This document shows positions 55,882 through 64,000 of a DNA stretch of 64,000 nucleotides, piece by piece. The stretch is taken from NCBI GenBank assembly GCA_002746305.1, contig NVWV01000004.1:1-64000 (forward strand). The letters are read 5' to 3'. The number at the start of each line of letters is the position of its first letter. Positions within the stretch are counted from its first letter, which is position 1. The position numbers and the translations under genes are program-made. Source of the stretch: Bacteroidota bacterium. Its GTDB lineage: Bacteria; Bacteroidota; Bacteroidia; NS11-12g; UBA9320. The notes under the pieces were generated by a model that saw only the letters and a list, made by a program, of their open reading frames with translations, was not told the origin of the DNA and did no database searches.

Positions 55882-56706
55882 TTGCAAATGAACAACATAT
55901 ATCCTACAAAGAACGTGTCCAAATTCACATTAATGTTATTTCTATTGGGGATTTCGATATTAGGTACGTCTCAACCTCTGAACCTACTTAAATCTTCGAT
56001 TAAAGTGGTGGTAATAGATGCCGGGCATGGAGGTAAGGACTCAGGATGTCATGGAGAAAAAGGAATTCAAGAGAAAGATATAGCTCTGGATATTGCACTC
56101 AGACTGGGTAAGAAAATAGAAGCAGAATTGCCAGATGTAAAAGTGATTTATACAAGAAAAGATGATCGTTTTGTAGAATTGTGGCAACGAGCAGCTATAG
56201 CCAATCGCAATAAAGCGGATCTTTTTATATCTGTACACTGTAATGCACATACCAATAAAGTATTGCATGGGGCAGAAACCTATGTCATGGGGCTTCATAA
56301 GAGCAATGGAAACTTAGAGGTAAGTAGACGAGAAAACAAGTCGTTGAAACTAGAGGGTAATTATGAAGAGAGTGGCCATTATAGTGATTTTGATCCCAAT
56401 TCTGCAGAAGCACACATTATACTTTCGTTGTATCAGAATTCGTTTTTGAATTATAGTATAGACTTAGCGAGTATTTTACAAGACAAAGTTAGAGATAAGG
56501 GGGAAGTATTGGATCTGGGAGTGAATCAAGCGGGTTTTGTGGTTTTATGGAAGACGACTATGCCAAGTATACTTGTGGAGACAGGATATTTAACAAATAT
56601 CAGGGATGAGGCATATTTGATCTCAGAAAAAGGTAAAAATGAGTCTGCATCGAATATATTTGAAGCGGTAAAGGAATTTAAGCAAAAATTGGAAGCAAAT
56701 AAATAA
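55882..56706 (+). CDS. N-acetylmuramoyl-L-alanine amidase (Amidase_3)
   Basis: VVVIDAGHGGKDSGCHGEKGIQEKDIALDIALRLG; FISVHCNAHTNK; PSILVETGYLTNIRDEAYL. Confidence 0.95.
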   Translation: MQMNNIYPTKNVSKFTLMLFLLGISILGTSQPLNLLKSSIKVVVIDAGHGGKDSGCHGEKGIQEKDIALDIALRLGKKIEAELPDVKVIYTRKDDRFVELWQRAAIANRNKADLFISVHCNAHTNKVLHGAETYVMGLHKSNGNLEVSRRENKSLKLEGNYEESGHYSDFDPNSAEAHIILSLYQNSFLNYSIDLASILQDKVRDKGEVLDLGVNQAGFVVLWKTTMPSILVETGYLTNIRDEAYLISEKGKNESASNIFEAVKEFKQKLEANK

Positions 56707-56720
56707 CAAAGCCTTGTATT

Positions 56721-57683
56721 ATGGCAATTTCAAAAGAGACTAAAGTGGGCATATTGGCAACATTTGCCATTACCATATTGATTATTGGTTACAACTTCAT
56801 GCGAGGGGATAACCTCTTTGCATCTACCAATGAGTATTTTGGTAAATACGATAAGATTGAAGGATTATTTTCTTCCAATCCTGTAATTATAAACGGGTAT
56901 AAAGTAGGTAGTGTAAGTAGTGTTTCTATGGATAATTCTACCTTGGAATTAACCGTAGGTATTAAAATTCCTGATGATATTAAGATCCCGAAAAATTCAA
57001 TAATGAAAATCGTCAATAATGATTTGATAGGTAGTAAGGCTATTGAAATTATTTTTGGTGATGATACCGCAAACTATGCTAGTGATGGAGCTTTTTTTGA
57101 AGCTCAACAGGATCAAGGTTTTGCACAAGCAATGGGTGAAGTATTAACACCTCTAACAAAAAGTTTGAAACAGACGTTAGAAACCATTGATACTGCGGTG
57201 TCCAACGCAGATTTAGAAACAACTTTAAAAGATGCTTCTCTTGCGTTAAAATCATTCAAAGAAACTGCTGATAAACTGAATAAATTGTTGGATGGTAAGG
57301 ATGCTCAGATTGAAAGTATTTTAGCCAATGTAGAATCAACTACAAAGGGCTTGTCGGGACTCACACCCAGAATTGACGGGATTCTTACGGAAATAGAATC
57401 AACTACAAAACAATTGTCCAGTGTAGAATTTGATGCTCTAGCGATTCAAATTACGAGTTTGGCTACAGAACTGGAAAAGACTACCACTGCTCTTAATAGT
57501 AAGGATGGTACTTTAGGGATGTTGGTGAACGACAAAGAGATGTATAACAAAATTGATGCTACAATTATTAAATTGAAGTCACTGTTAGAGGACATCGAGA
57601 AGCATCCAAGAAGATACACTGGTTTTACAGAACGTCAGCGTAAAAAAGGAGACAAGGAGAAGGCTGAGGCTGAAGGGAAGTAG
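56721..57683 (+). CDS. MlaD/MCE-family protein
   Basis: KETKVGILATFAITILIIGYNFMRGDNLF; YDKIEGLFSSNPVIINGYKVGSVSSV. Confidence 0.9.
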   Translation: MAISKETKVGILATFAITILIIGYNFMRGDNLFASTNEYFGKYDKIEGLFSSNPVIINGYKVGSVSSVSMDNSTLELTVGIKIPDDIKIPKNSIMKIVNNDLIGSKAIEIIFGDDTANYASDGAFFEAQQDQGFAQAMGEVLTPLTKSLKQTLETIDTAVSNADLETTLKDASLALKSFKETADKLNKLLDGKDAQIESILANVESTTKGLSGLTPRIDGILTEIESTTKQLSSVEFDALAIQITSLATELEKTTTALNSKDGTLGMLVNDKEMYNKIDATIIKLKSLLEDIEKHPRRYTGFTERQRKKGDKEKAEAEGK

Positions 57684-57684
57684 A

Positions 57685-58695
57685 TTATAACTTTCCCAAT
57701 TCCTTTACCAATCCAGGCCCAGAATACACAAATCCCGAGTAGATTTCAATGAGATCAGCTCCTGCATCTAGTTTAGATTGCCCACTAGCAGTATCTTCAA
57801 TTCCTCCCACACCTATTATTGTCATGTTGGATTTGCTACGGATATATTTTACAAATGAGTTGGATACTTCTAATACCGGAGCTCCACTAATTCCCCCTGC
57901 ACCAATTTCTTGAACAATCTTTTTATTGCTATTTACCAGTAAGGTTCTATCTATACTCGTGTTCGTAGCTACAATTCCTTCAAAATCTATTTCACCTTGC
58001 AGTTCAATAATTTCATCCAGTTGAGTAAAAGCTAAATCTGGAGCTATTTTTAGATACAGTGGTTTCCATTTTTCCATTGTCTTTCGGATTTCTATCAAAG
58101 CCGAGATTATCTTCTTTAGTTCTTTCTTGTTCTGTAATTCTCTAAGATTTGGGGTGTTAGGAGAGCTTACATTCACAATAAAAAAATCGGCAAGGTGATA
58201 TAATCCTAGATAACATTTTGTATAGTCATCTACGGCATTCTCATTCGGGGTGTTTTTGTTTTTGCCGATGTTGATGCCGATTTGCATATCACAATCACGA
58301 TGTTGTTTTCTAAATTTTTCCAATCTTGATTTAAGAGATTTTAATCCTTCATTATTAAATCCCATTCGATTGATTAGAGCTCTATCTTTCTTTAATCTAA
58401 AGAGTCTAGGTTGAGGATTTCCACTTTGAGGTTTAGGTGTTACTGTTCCTACTTCGATGAAACCAAAGTTGAGTGTATGCAGTTCGTTTAAAAATTTTCC
58501 ATCCTTGTCGAACCCTGCTGCAAGACCTACCTTGTTTTTGTAAGTTAAGCCGTCTAGTGTTATAGGCTCGGACGTAAATTGGAACATACGTTTAACAAAA
58601 CCAAATTTACGCACGAATTTGAACAGTCTCATTGTGGTATAATGTGCCTTTTCCGCTGGCATCAAAAAGAAAATACTTCTCAGTAATTTGTACAT
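57685..58695 (-). CDS. pyrD: Dihydroorotate dehydrogenase (class 2, quinone)
   Basis: NKVGLAAGFDKDGKFLNEL; RMGFNNEGL; INIGKNKNTP; VNVSSPNTPNLRELQ; GVGGIEDTASG. Confidence 0.96.
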   Translation of the reverse strand: MYKLLRSIFFLMPAEKAHYTTMRLFKFVRKFGFVKRMFQFTSEPITLDGLTYKNKVGLAAGFDKDGKFLNELHTLNFGFIEVGTVTPKPQSGNPQPRLFRLKKDRALINRMGFNNEGLKSLKSRLEKFRKQHRDCDMQIGINIGKNKNTPNENAVDDYTKCYLGLYHLADFFIVNVSSPNTPNLRELQNKKELKKIISALIEIRKTMEKWKPLYLKIAPDLAFTQLDEIIELQGEIDFEGIVATNTSIDRTLLVNSNKKIVQEIGAGGISGAPVLEVSNSFVKYIRSKSNMTIIGVGGIEDTASGQSKLDAGADLIEIYSGFVYSGPGLVKELGKL

Positions 58696-58761
58696 TGGGG
58701 CAAATTTTATTTAGAACTGTTCAATATCAAAATAAAGTTAAGCCCCTTCTAAACACATTGT

Positions 58762-58769
58762 TAAATTTG
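58762..58769 (+). promoter_or_regulatory. Candidate -7 box of the sdh operon
   Basis: taaatttg (TAnnTTTG), 19 nt before ATG 58789. Confidence 0.4.
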
Positions 58770-58788
58770 CCCCTATTAATAGCAACGT

Positions 58789-59484
58789 ATGTCAAGTAAA
58801 AAATCAGGTTTATCAAGCATAGGAAGAAAGGTGCTAATGGCACTTACAGGATTCTTCTTGATGTTCTTCTTACTTCAACACCTTACCATCAACTTGATGT
58901 CTGTGTTTAGTCCTGATTTGTTCAATGAGGTCTCTCATTTCTTTGGCACCAATTTTCTCATTCAATATATGCTTCAACCTGTATTGATTTTTTCAGTAGT
59001 ATTTCATTTTGCTTGGGGGTTATATCTAGAGTATCAAAATACACAAGCACGTGAGGTTAAGTATGCGAAGTATAAAGGAAGTGCAAATGCTAGCTGGATG
59101 AGCCGAAATATGTTAATTTCAGGACTTGCCGTTCTTGCTTTTTTAGCACTGCATTTTTATGATTTTTGGATTCCAGAAATAAATACCAAATACTTTCATG
59201 GGGATATGAGTGGTATGCTTCACGATGGTGAAGGTATGAGATACCATATTGAGTTAGTAGAGAAATTTGCTCATCAACCCATGCGTGTTGCTTTATACGT
59301 AGGGGCATTTATTATGCTCTCTCTTCACTTGTTGCATGGTTTTCAGTCGGCATTCCAGTCTGTTGGATTCAATAACACGAAGTATACTCCCATAATAAAG
59401 ATGTTAGGTAATCTATTTGCAATCCTAGTGCCACTAGGTTTCTTATTTATAGCAATCTACCATTACAACGTTCATCCTCATTAA
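58789..59484 (+). CDS. sdhC: Succinate dehydrogenase cytochrome b subunit
   Basis: [25 protein letters not shown]; five [19 protein letters not shown]. Confidence 0.93.
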   Translation: MSSKKSGLSSIGRKVLMALTGFFLMFFLLQHLTINLMSVFSPDLFNEVSHFFGTNFLIQYMLQPVLIFSVVFHFAWGLYLEYQNTQAREVKYAKYKGSANASWMSRNMLISGLAVLAFLALHFYDFWIPEINTKYFHGDMSGMLHDGEGMRYHIELVEKFAHQPMRVALYVGAFIMLSLHLLHGFQSAFQSVGFNNTKYTPIIKMLGNLFAILVPLGFLFIAIYHYNVHPH

Positions 59485-59507
59485 TTCACCAAATTAAAGA
59501 AATAGAT

Positions 59508-61523
59508 ATGTCAACATTAGACGGAAAAGTACCAGCAGGAGCCATTAAAGACAAATGGACGACCTATAAGGATAAAGTAGATTTGGTAAATCCTGCGAAC
59601 AAACGTAAAATAGACGTTATCATAGTGGGAACTGGACTCGCAGGAGGTTCTGCAGCAGCAACACTTGCTGAGCAGGGCTATAATGTGAAGGCCTTTTGTT
59701 ATCAGGATTCACCAAGAAGAGCTCACTCCATTGCAGCTCAAGGAGGTATCAATGCAGCCAAAAATTATCAAGGTGATGGTGATTCTACGTACAGACTGTT
59801 TTATGATACTGTAAAAGGTGGAGACTATAGAAGTAGAGAGGCAAACGTTCATAGACTAGCAGAAGTTTCTGGAAATATAATAGATCAATGTGTGGCACAA
59901 GGTGTTCCTTTTGCTAGAGATTATGGAGGGATGTTAGATAATCGCTCTTTTGGTGGAGTATTAGTCTCTAGAACGTTTTACGCTAAAGGACAAACGGGTC
60001 AGCAATTACTATTGGGTGCATATTCAGCAATGAATCGTCAGATAGCTCGTGGTAAGATTACCATGTACAATCGTCACGAGATGTTAGATGTTGTAATTGT
60101 AGATGGGAAAGCAAGGGGTATAATAACCCGTGATCTTGTTACAGGAGAGATAGAAAGACATTCAGCTCATGCGGTGGTATTAGGTACAGGAGGATATGGT
60201 AACGTATTTTTCCTAAGTACAAATGCGATGGGTAGTAATGCTACAGCAGCTTGGAAAGCACACAAACGTGGAGCATATTTCGCGAATCCATGTTATACAC
60301 AGATTCACCCTACTTGCATTCCTAGAAGTGGAGACTATCAGTCCAAACTTACATTAATGTCTGAGTCGTTGAGAAATGATGGTAGAATATGGGTTCCGGC
60401 TCGCACGGAAGATGTAGATGCTATTAGAAAGGGAAGTCTTAAACCACTAGATATATCCGAAGAAAATAGAGATTACTATCTAGAAAGAAGGTATCCGGCA
60501 TTTGGTAATCTTGTACCTCGTGATGTAGCGAGTAGAGCAGCTAAAGAAAGGTGTGATGCTGGATTTGGTGTGAATGCAACAGGAGAAGCAGTTTACCTTG
60601 ATTTTGCATCAGCAATACAACGATATGGTAAAGAACAGGCCTTACTGAAAGGCGAATCCAATCCGAGTGATGCTAGAATTAAAGAATTGGGTAAGGATAT
60701 TGTAAAAGCTAAGTACGGAAACTTGTTTGATATGTACAAGCAGATTGCAGATCAGAACCCATACGAAACACCAATGATGATATACCCTGCGGTACATTAT
60801 ACCATGGGCGGTATTTGGGTAGATTATAACTTGATGACTACAATACCCGGTTGTTATGCGATAGGAGAGGCTAATTTTTCTGATCACGGGGCGAATAGAC
60901 TTGGAGCATCTGCTCTAATGCAAGGTCTTGCTGATGGCTACTTTGTTTTACCATATACCATAGGAGCATATTTATCAAACGACATTAGAACAGGACCTAT
61001 CTCAACGGATAGTCCAGAGTTTGAAGCTGCGGAAAAAGAGGTTACTAAGAATATGAACTTTTTCGTAAATAATAAAGGGACTCATTCTGTAGATTACTAT
61101 CATAAGAAGCTTGGAAGCATTATGTGGGAGAAATGTGGCATGAGCAGAAACGAAAAAGGACTTAAAGAAGCTATCGAAGAAATAGCCGAATTAAGAGAAG
61201 ATTTTTGGAAGAATGTAAGTGTTCCTGGTGATGCTAATGAGCTTAATCAAGAACTTGAAAAAGCGGGTAGAGTAGCTGATTTCCTTGAACTAGGAGAGTT
61301 ATTTGCCAAAGATGCATTGAATAGAAACGAAAGTTGTGGAGGTCACTTTAGAGAAGAGTCTATAGAGCAAGATGGTCCACAAAAAGGAGAAGCACTTAGA
61401 GATGATGTCAACTTTAAGTATGTTTCGGCATGGGAATATACAGGTAAGCCAAGTGAAGCCGTATTGCACAAAGAAGAATTAGAGTTTAACGATATAGAGC
61501 TTAAAACACGTAGTTACAAATAA
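59508..61523 (+). CDS. sdhA: Succinate dehydrogenase / fumarate reductase flavoprotein subunit
   Basis: [52 protein letters not shown]. Confidence 0.97.
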   Translation: MSTLDGKVPAGAIKDKWTTYKDKVDLVNPANKRKIDVIIVGTGLAGGSAAATLAEQGYNVKAFCYQDSPRRAHSIAAQGGINAAKNYQGDGDSTYRLFYDTVKGGDYRSREANVHRLAEVSGNIIDQCVAQGVPFARDYGGMLDNRSFGGVLVSRTFYAKGQTGQQLLLGAYSAMNRQIARGKITMYNRHEMLDVVIVDGKARGIITRDLVTGEIERHSAHAVVLGTGGYGNVFFLSTNAMGSNATAAWKAHKRGAYFANPCYTQIHPTCIPRSGDYQSKLTLMSESLRNDGRIWVPARTEDVDAIRKGSLKPLDISEENRDYYLERRYPAFGNLVPRDVASRAAKERCDAGFGVNATGEAVYLDFASAIQRYGKEQALLKGESNPSDARIKELGKDIVKAKYGNLFDMYKQIADQNPYETPMMIYPAVHYTMGGIWVDYNLMTTIPGCYAIGEANFSDHGANRLGASALMQGLADGYFVLPYTIGAYLSNDIRTGPISTDSPEFEAAEKEVTKNMNFFVNNKGTHSVDYYHKKLGSIMWEKCGMSRNEKGLKEAIEEIAELREDFWKNVSVPGDANELNQELEKAGRVADFLELGELFAKDALNRNESCGGHFREESIEQDGPQKGEALRDDVNFKYVSAWEYTGKPSEAVLHKEELEFNDIELKTRSYK

Positions 61524-61524
61524 T

Positions 61525-62280
61525 ATGAGCAACATGAATTTAACATTAAAGATTTGGAGACAAAAAAGTGCTAATGTCAAAGGCAAGATGGTTGACTACA
61601 AAGTAGCAGACATCTCTGAGCATATGTCTTTCTTAGAAATGATGGATGTGCTCAATGAGCAGCTTGTCAATGGTGGGGAAGAACCAGTTTCTTTTGATCA
61701 CGATTGCAGAGAAGGGATTTGTGGATCGTGTTCTATGTTTATTAATGGTGAAGCACATGGTCCTGTAAAGAACACCACCACATGTCAGCTTCATATGCGT
61801 AGTTTTAATGATGGAGATACCATATACATTGAACCTTTTAGAGCAAAAGCATTTCCTGTCATAAAAGACTTGGTAGTAGATAGAAGCTCCTTTGATAGAA
61901 TTCAACATGCTGGAGGTTTTATATCCGTAAATACTTCGGGAAATACGCAAGATGCAAATGCTACTGCAATTCCGAAACATGATGCGGATTTATCCATGGA
62001 TGCTGCGGCTTGCATCGGTTGTGGTGCTTGTGTGGCAACGTGTAAAAATAGCAGTGCTATGTTGTTTACGGGAGCTAAAATATCTCAGTATGCTCTTTTA
62101 CCTCAAGGAAAAGTAGAGGCTAAAGATAGAGCTCAAAATATGGTAGCTCAGATGGATGAGGAAGGTTTTGGAAACTGTACAAATACTGGAGCTTGCGAAG
62201 TAGAATGTCCCAAGGGAATATCATTAAGCAATATCGCTCGAATGAATAGAGAGTTATTGAGTGGAAGTATATTGGGCTAA
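61525..62280 (+). CDS. sdhB: Succinate dehydrogenase iron-sulfur subunit
   Basis: [57 protein letters not shown]. Confidence 0.97.
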   Translation: MSNMNLTLKIWRQKSANVKGKMVDYKVADISEHMSFLEMMDVLNEQLVNGGEEPVSFDHDCREGICGSCSMFINGEAHGPVKNTTTCQLHMRSFNDGDTIYIEPFRAKAFPVIKDLVVDRSSFDRIQHAGGFISVNTSGNTQDANATAIPKHDADLSMDAAACIGCGACVATCKNSSAMLFTGAKISQYALLPQGKVEAKDRAQNMVAQMDEEGFGNCTNTGACEVECPKGISLSNIARMNRELLSGSILG

Positions 62281-62317
62281 CAAAATCAAATCCTTTTGTG
62301 TTTGATTTTGTTTTTTG
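62281..62317 (+). terminator. Terminator after sdhB
   Basis: caaaatcaaa N10 tttgattttg tttttt: perfect 10-bp stem plus T-tract. Confidence 0.75.
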
Positions 62318-62327
62318 AATTTTAAAA

Positions 62328-62933
62328 ATGTTTAGCGGAATAATAGAGACAATTGCTACTCTTAAAAACATCGAAAGAGACGGCACCAACATTCACTTTA
62401 CTTTTGAAAGTGAATTTACACATGAACTTAAAATTGATCAAAGCGTAGCCCACAATGGGGTCTGTCTTACCGTAACAGAGATAAATGGAGATCTATATAA
62501 GGTTACTGCTATCGATGAGACTTTAAGACTAACAAACCTAGGTTCGTTTGAAGTTGGGAGTAAGGTGAATTTCGAGCGATGTATCAGAATGAATGATCGA
62601 TTGGATGGTCATATAGTGCAAGGGCATGTAGATGGTAAAGCCTCTGTACTTTCTGTTGCTGATAAAGACGGAAGTTGGGAATATGAATTTGAACTGGATA
62701 AGGACTTTACAGATATCAATGGTCATGCCGCTGAGAAACTTATCATACACAAAGGGTCAATTACTGTGAATGGAACAAGCTTAACAGTTACACATATTAG
62801 AAACCGTACGTTCGGAGTTGCAATTATTCCATATACCTATAAACATACCAGCTTTCATACTTTAGCTGTAGGTCATCAAGTTAATATTGAGCTTGATGTT
62901 TTGGGAAAGTATGTGGCAAGGTTAACAAGTTAA
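62328..62933 (+). CDS. ribE: Riboflavin synthase alpha chain
   Basis: MFSGIIETIATL; HNGVCLTVTEI; LDGHIVQGHVDGKA; VNGTSLTV. Confidence 0.95.
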   Translation: MFSGIIETIATLKNIERDGTNIHFTFESEFTHELKIDQSVAHNGVCLTVTEINGDLYKVTAIDETLRLTNLGSFEVGSKVNFERCIRMNDRLDGHIVQGHVDGKASVLSVADKDGSWEYEFELDKDFTDINGHAAEKLIIHKGSITVNGTSLTVTHIRNRTFGVAIIPYTYKHTSFHTLAVGHQVNIELDVLGKYVARLTS

Positions 62934-62958
62934 GTTTTTCAACTGTCCTATTCATAAG

Positions 62959-63591
62959 CTATTTTATTCGGTATTTAATAAGACGTCTTTCAAGATAAGT
63001 ACATTCTTTATTGATGGTCCCAATGTATGCTGTCTGTAGACTAATTTCTCCTATGCCATCTGAAAAATAAGATTTACTATCCCAACATTGATTGCAAACT
63101 GTAAACGGTTTACCATCTTCATAACAAAAGCGTGTTGTTTTTTCTATGGTATTAAAGGTGCCCGCACCAACAGTAACGGAACTGGATAAGTTTGTCATAC
63201 TTGAAGTTGATTTAATCCCATATTGGGTAGTATTATCTGCTATTTGACTGATACTGTTAATATTCCAAATAATTACACCTTGATGGTCTACTATAAAACC
63301 CGAAGAATCTCGTAGTATTTTTATTTGGGGAGAGCCCAATTCTGTTCCTTTATATATGACATAGGTGTTCCCATTTAATAAAGTGTCTCCCGCTATGTAA
63401 ATGCTATCTTGTACTGGATGTGATGTTTCGATACCAAAGCTATCTATCTGATACCAATCATATACCCAATAACTATTTGGAGTTGTTACAAGACCAGCAT
63501 TGGGGATTTTCATAGTTGGTTGGTCGTCATCGTCTTTACAGGATTGAAGAGAAATTAGGACAAGAAGGGTAATTAAAATTGTGTTTTTCAT
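62959..63591 (-). CDS. Hypothetical lipoprotein (track start 63621; probable Met at 63591)
   Basis: MKNTILITLLVLISLQSCKDDDDQ lipobox. Confidence 0.55.
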   Translation of the reverse strand: MKNTILITLLVLISLQSCKDDDDQPTMKIPNAGLVTTPNSYWVYDWYQIDSFGIETSHPVQDSIYIAGDTLLNGNTYVIYKGTELGSPQIKILRDSSGFIVDHQGVIIWNINSISQIADNTTQYGIKSTSSMTNLSSSVTVGAGTFNTIEKTTRFCYEDGKPFTVCNQCWDSKSYFSDGIGEISLQTAYIGTINKECTYLERRLIKYRIK

Positions 63592-63685
63592 GATTATTAG
63601 GTTGGTTTTATGTTCAACCACTTTTGTAGGGTAAATATATTTCGCAAGTTTACCACCGTGTCTTTTGAGTTAACCAACGGTAAAT

Positions 63686-63721
63686 AAAAAGCCCAAATGA
63701 ACTAAGTCATTTGGGCTTTTT
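63686..63721 (-). terminator. Strong hairpin, terminator of the right-edge minus-strand gene (symmetrical)
   Basis: aaaaagcccaaatga actaag tcatttgggcttttt: 15-bp perfect stem. Confidence 0.85.
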
Positions 63722-63742
63722 TTATTTCAAGAATTCTATTGT

Positions 63743-64000
63743 TTATTCCTTTATAACTCTATGAGTGGCTTGTGCATTATTTATCTTAAATTGGATGAGA
63801 TAAACGCCAGCAGGGTAGTCGGTTAGGTCCAGATTTCCTTCCAAAACAGAAGAGCCTTTGATTATGTTTTTTTGTAGGATGGATTTACCCGTTACATCAA
63901 CTACCTGAATTTCCAATCTACCATAAAGTTGATTTTCTAAGGTATATGTAATTACTCCATTGGTAGGTACAGGATAGAGTTGAATTTCTGCTAATGCAGT
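63743..64000 (-). CDS. C-terminal part of a T9SS type A sorting-domain protein, cut by the window end
   Basis: Minus-strand translation ...TALAEIQLYPVPTNGVITYTLENQLYGRLEIQVVDVTGKSILQKNIIKGSSVLEGNLDLTDYPAGVYLIQFKINNAQATHRVIKE*. Not in the ORF track because its start is outside. Confidence 0.85.
   Translation of the reverse strand, partial: TALAEIQLYPVPTNGVITYTLENQLYGRLEIQVVDVTGKSILQKNIIKGSSVLEGNLDLTDYPAGVYLIQFKINNAQATHRVIKE

Noticed and set aside
1-64000. tRNA, rRNA, integrase, toxin-antitoxin or phage-defence genes
   Set aside because: Looked for in the intergenic gaps and protein set; none was supported. The gaps are short and the proteins are mostly core functions.

Overview
This is a 64 kb window of a low-GC Bacteroidetes (Flavobacteriia-like) chromosome. 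It is mostly densely packed core and envelope genes, with no rRNA, tRNA, CRISPR array, transposase, phage or recognisable defence locus visible. The lineage call rests on T9SS type A C-terminal sorting tails, TAnnTTTG promoter boxes, fused secDF, a GldL-like protein, an LptD/amidase/MlaD block and a Bacteroidetes-type succinate dehydrogenase. Recognisable modules are: T9SS cargo (an NHL-repeat protein cut by the left edge, an M43 protease, a DUF5011-type repeat protein and one cargo cut by the right edge), an ABC exporter pair, udk, secDF, a shikimate operon (aroB-aroA-aroC), an NfeD/flotillin pair, topA, a speA/zincin-like/DHS-like/GT operon, a uvrA/cysH/epimerase operon, rlmF, lptD/amidase/mlaD, pyrD, sdhCAB and riboflavin synthase. 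The items most worth a second look are: (i) an exported-looking dikinase-like protein with glucan-water-dikinase-like domain order; (ii) uvrA, whose conserved N-terminus has no in-frame ATG/GTG/TTG and may start at ATT; (iii) a stand-alone RluA-family N-terminal domain with no synthase domain; (iv) a polyamine-type operon with an HExxH protein and no agmatinase; (v) a conserved-unknown protein with a nucleoside-phosphorylase-like C-terminus; (vi) paired repeats just downstream of two neighbouring genes; and (vii) a 32-aa membrane sORF below the supplied ORF threshold. No convincing wholly new multi-gene system was found. All assignments are from reading the sequence and recalled family motifs; no searches were run.
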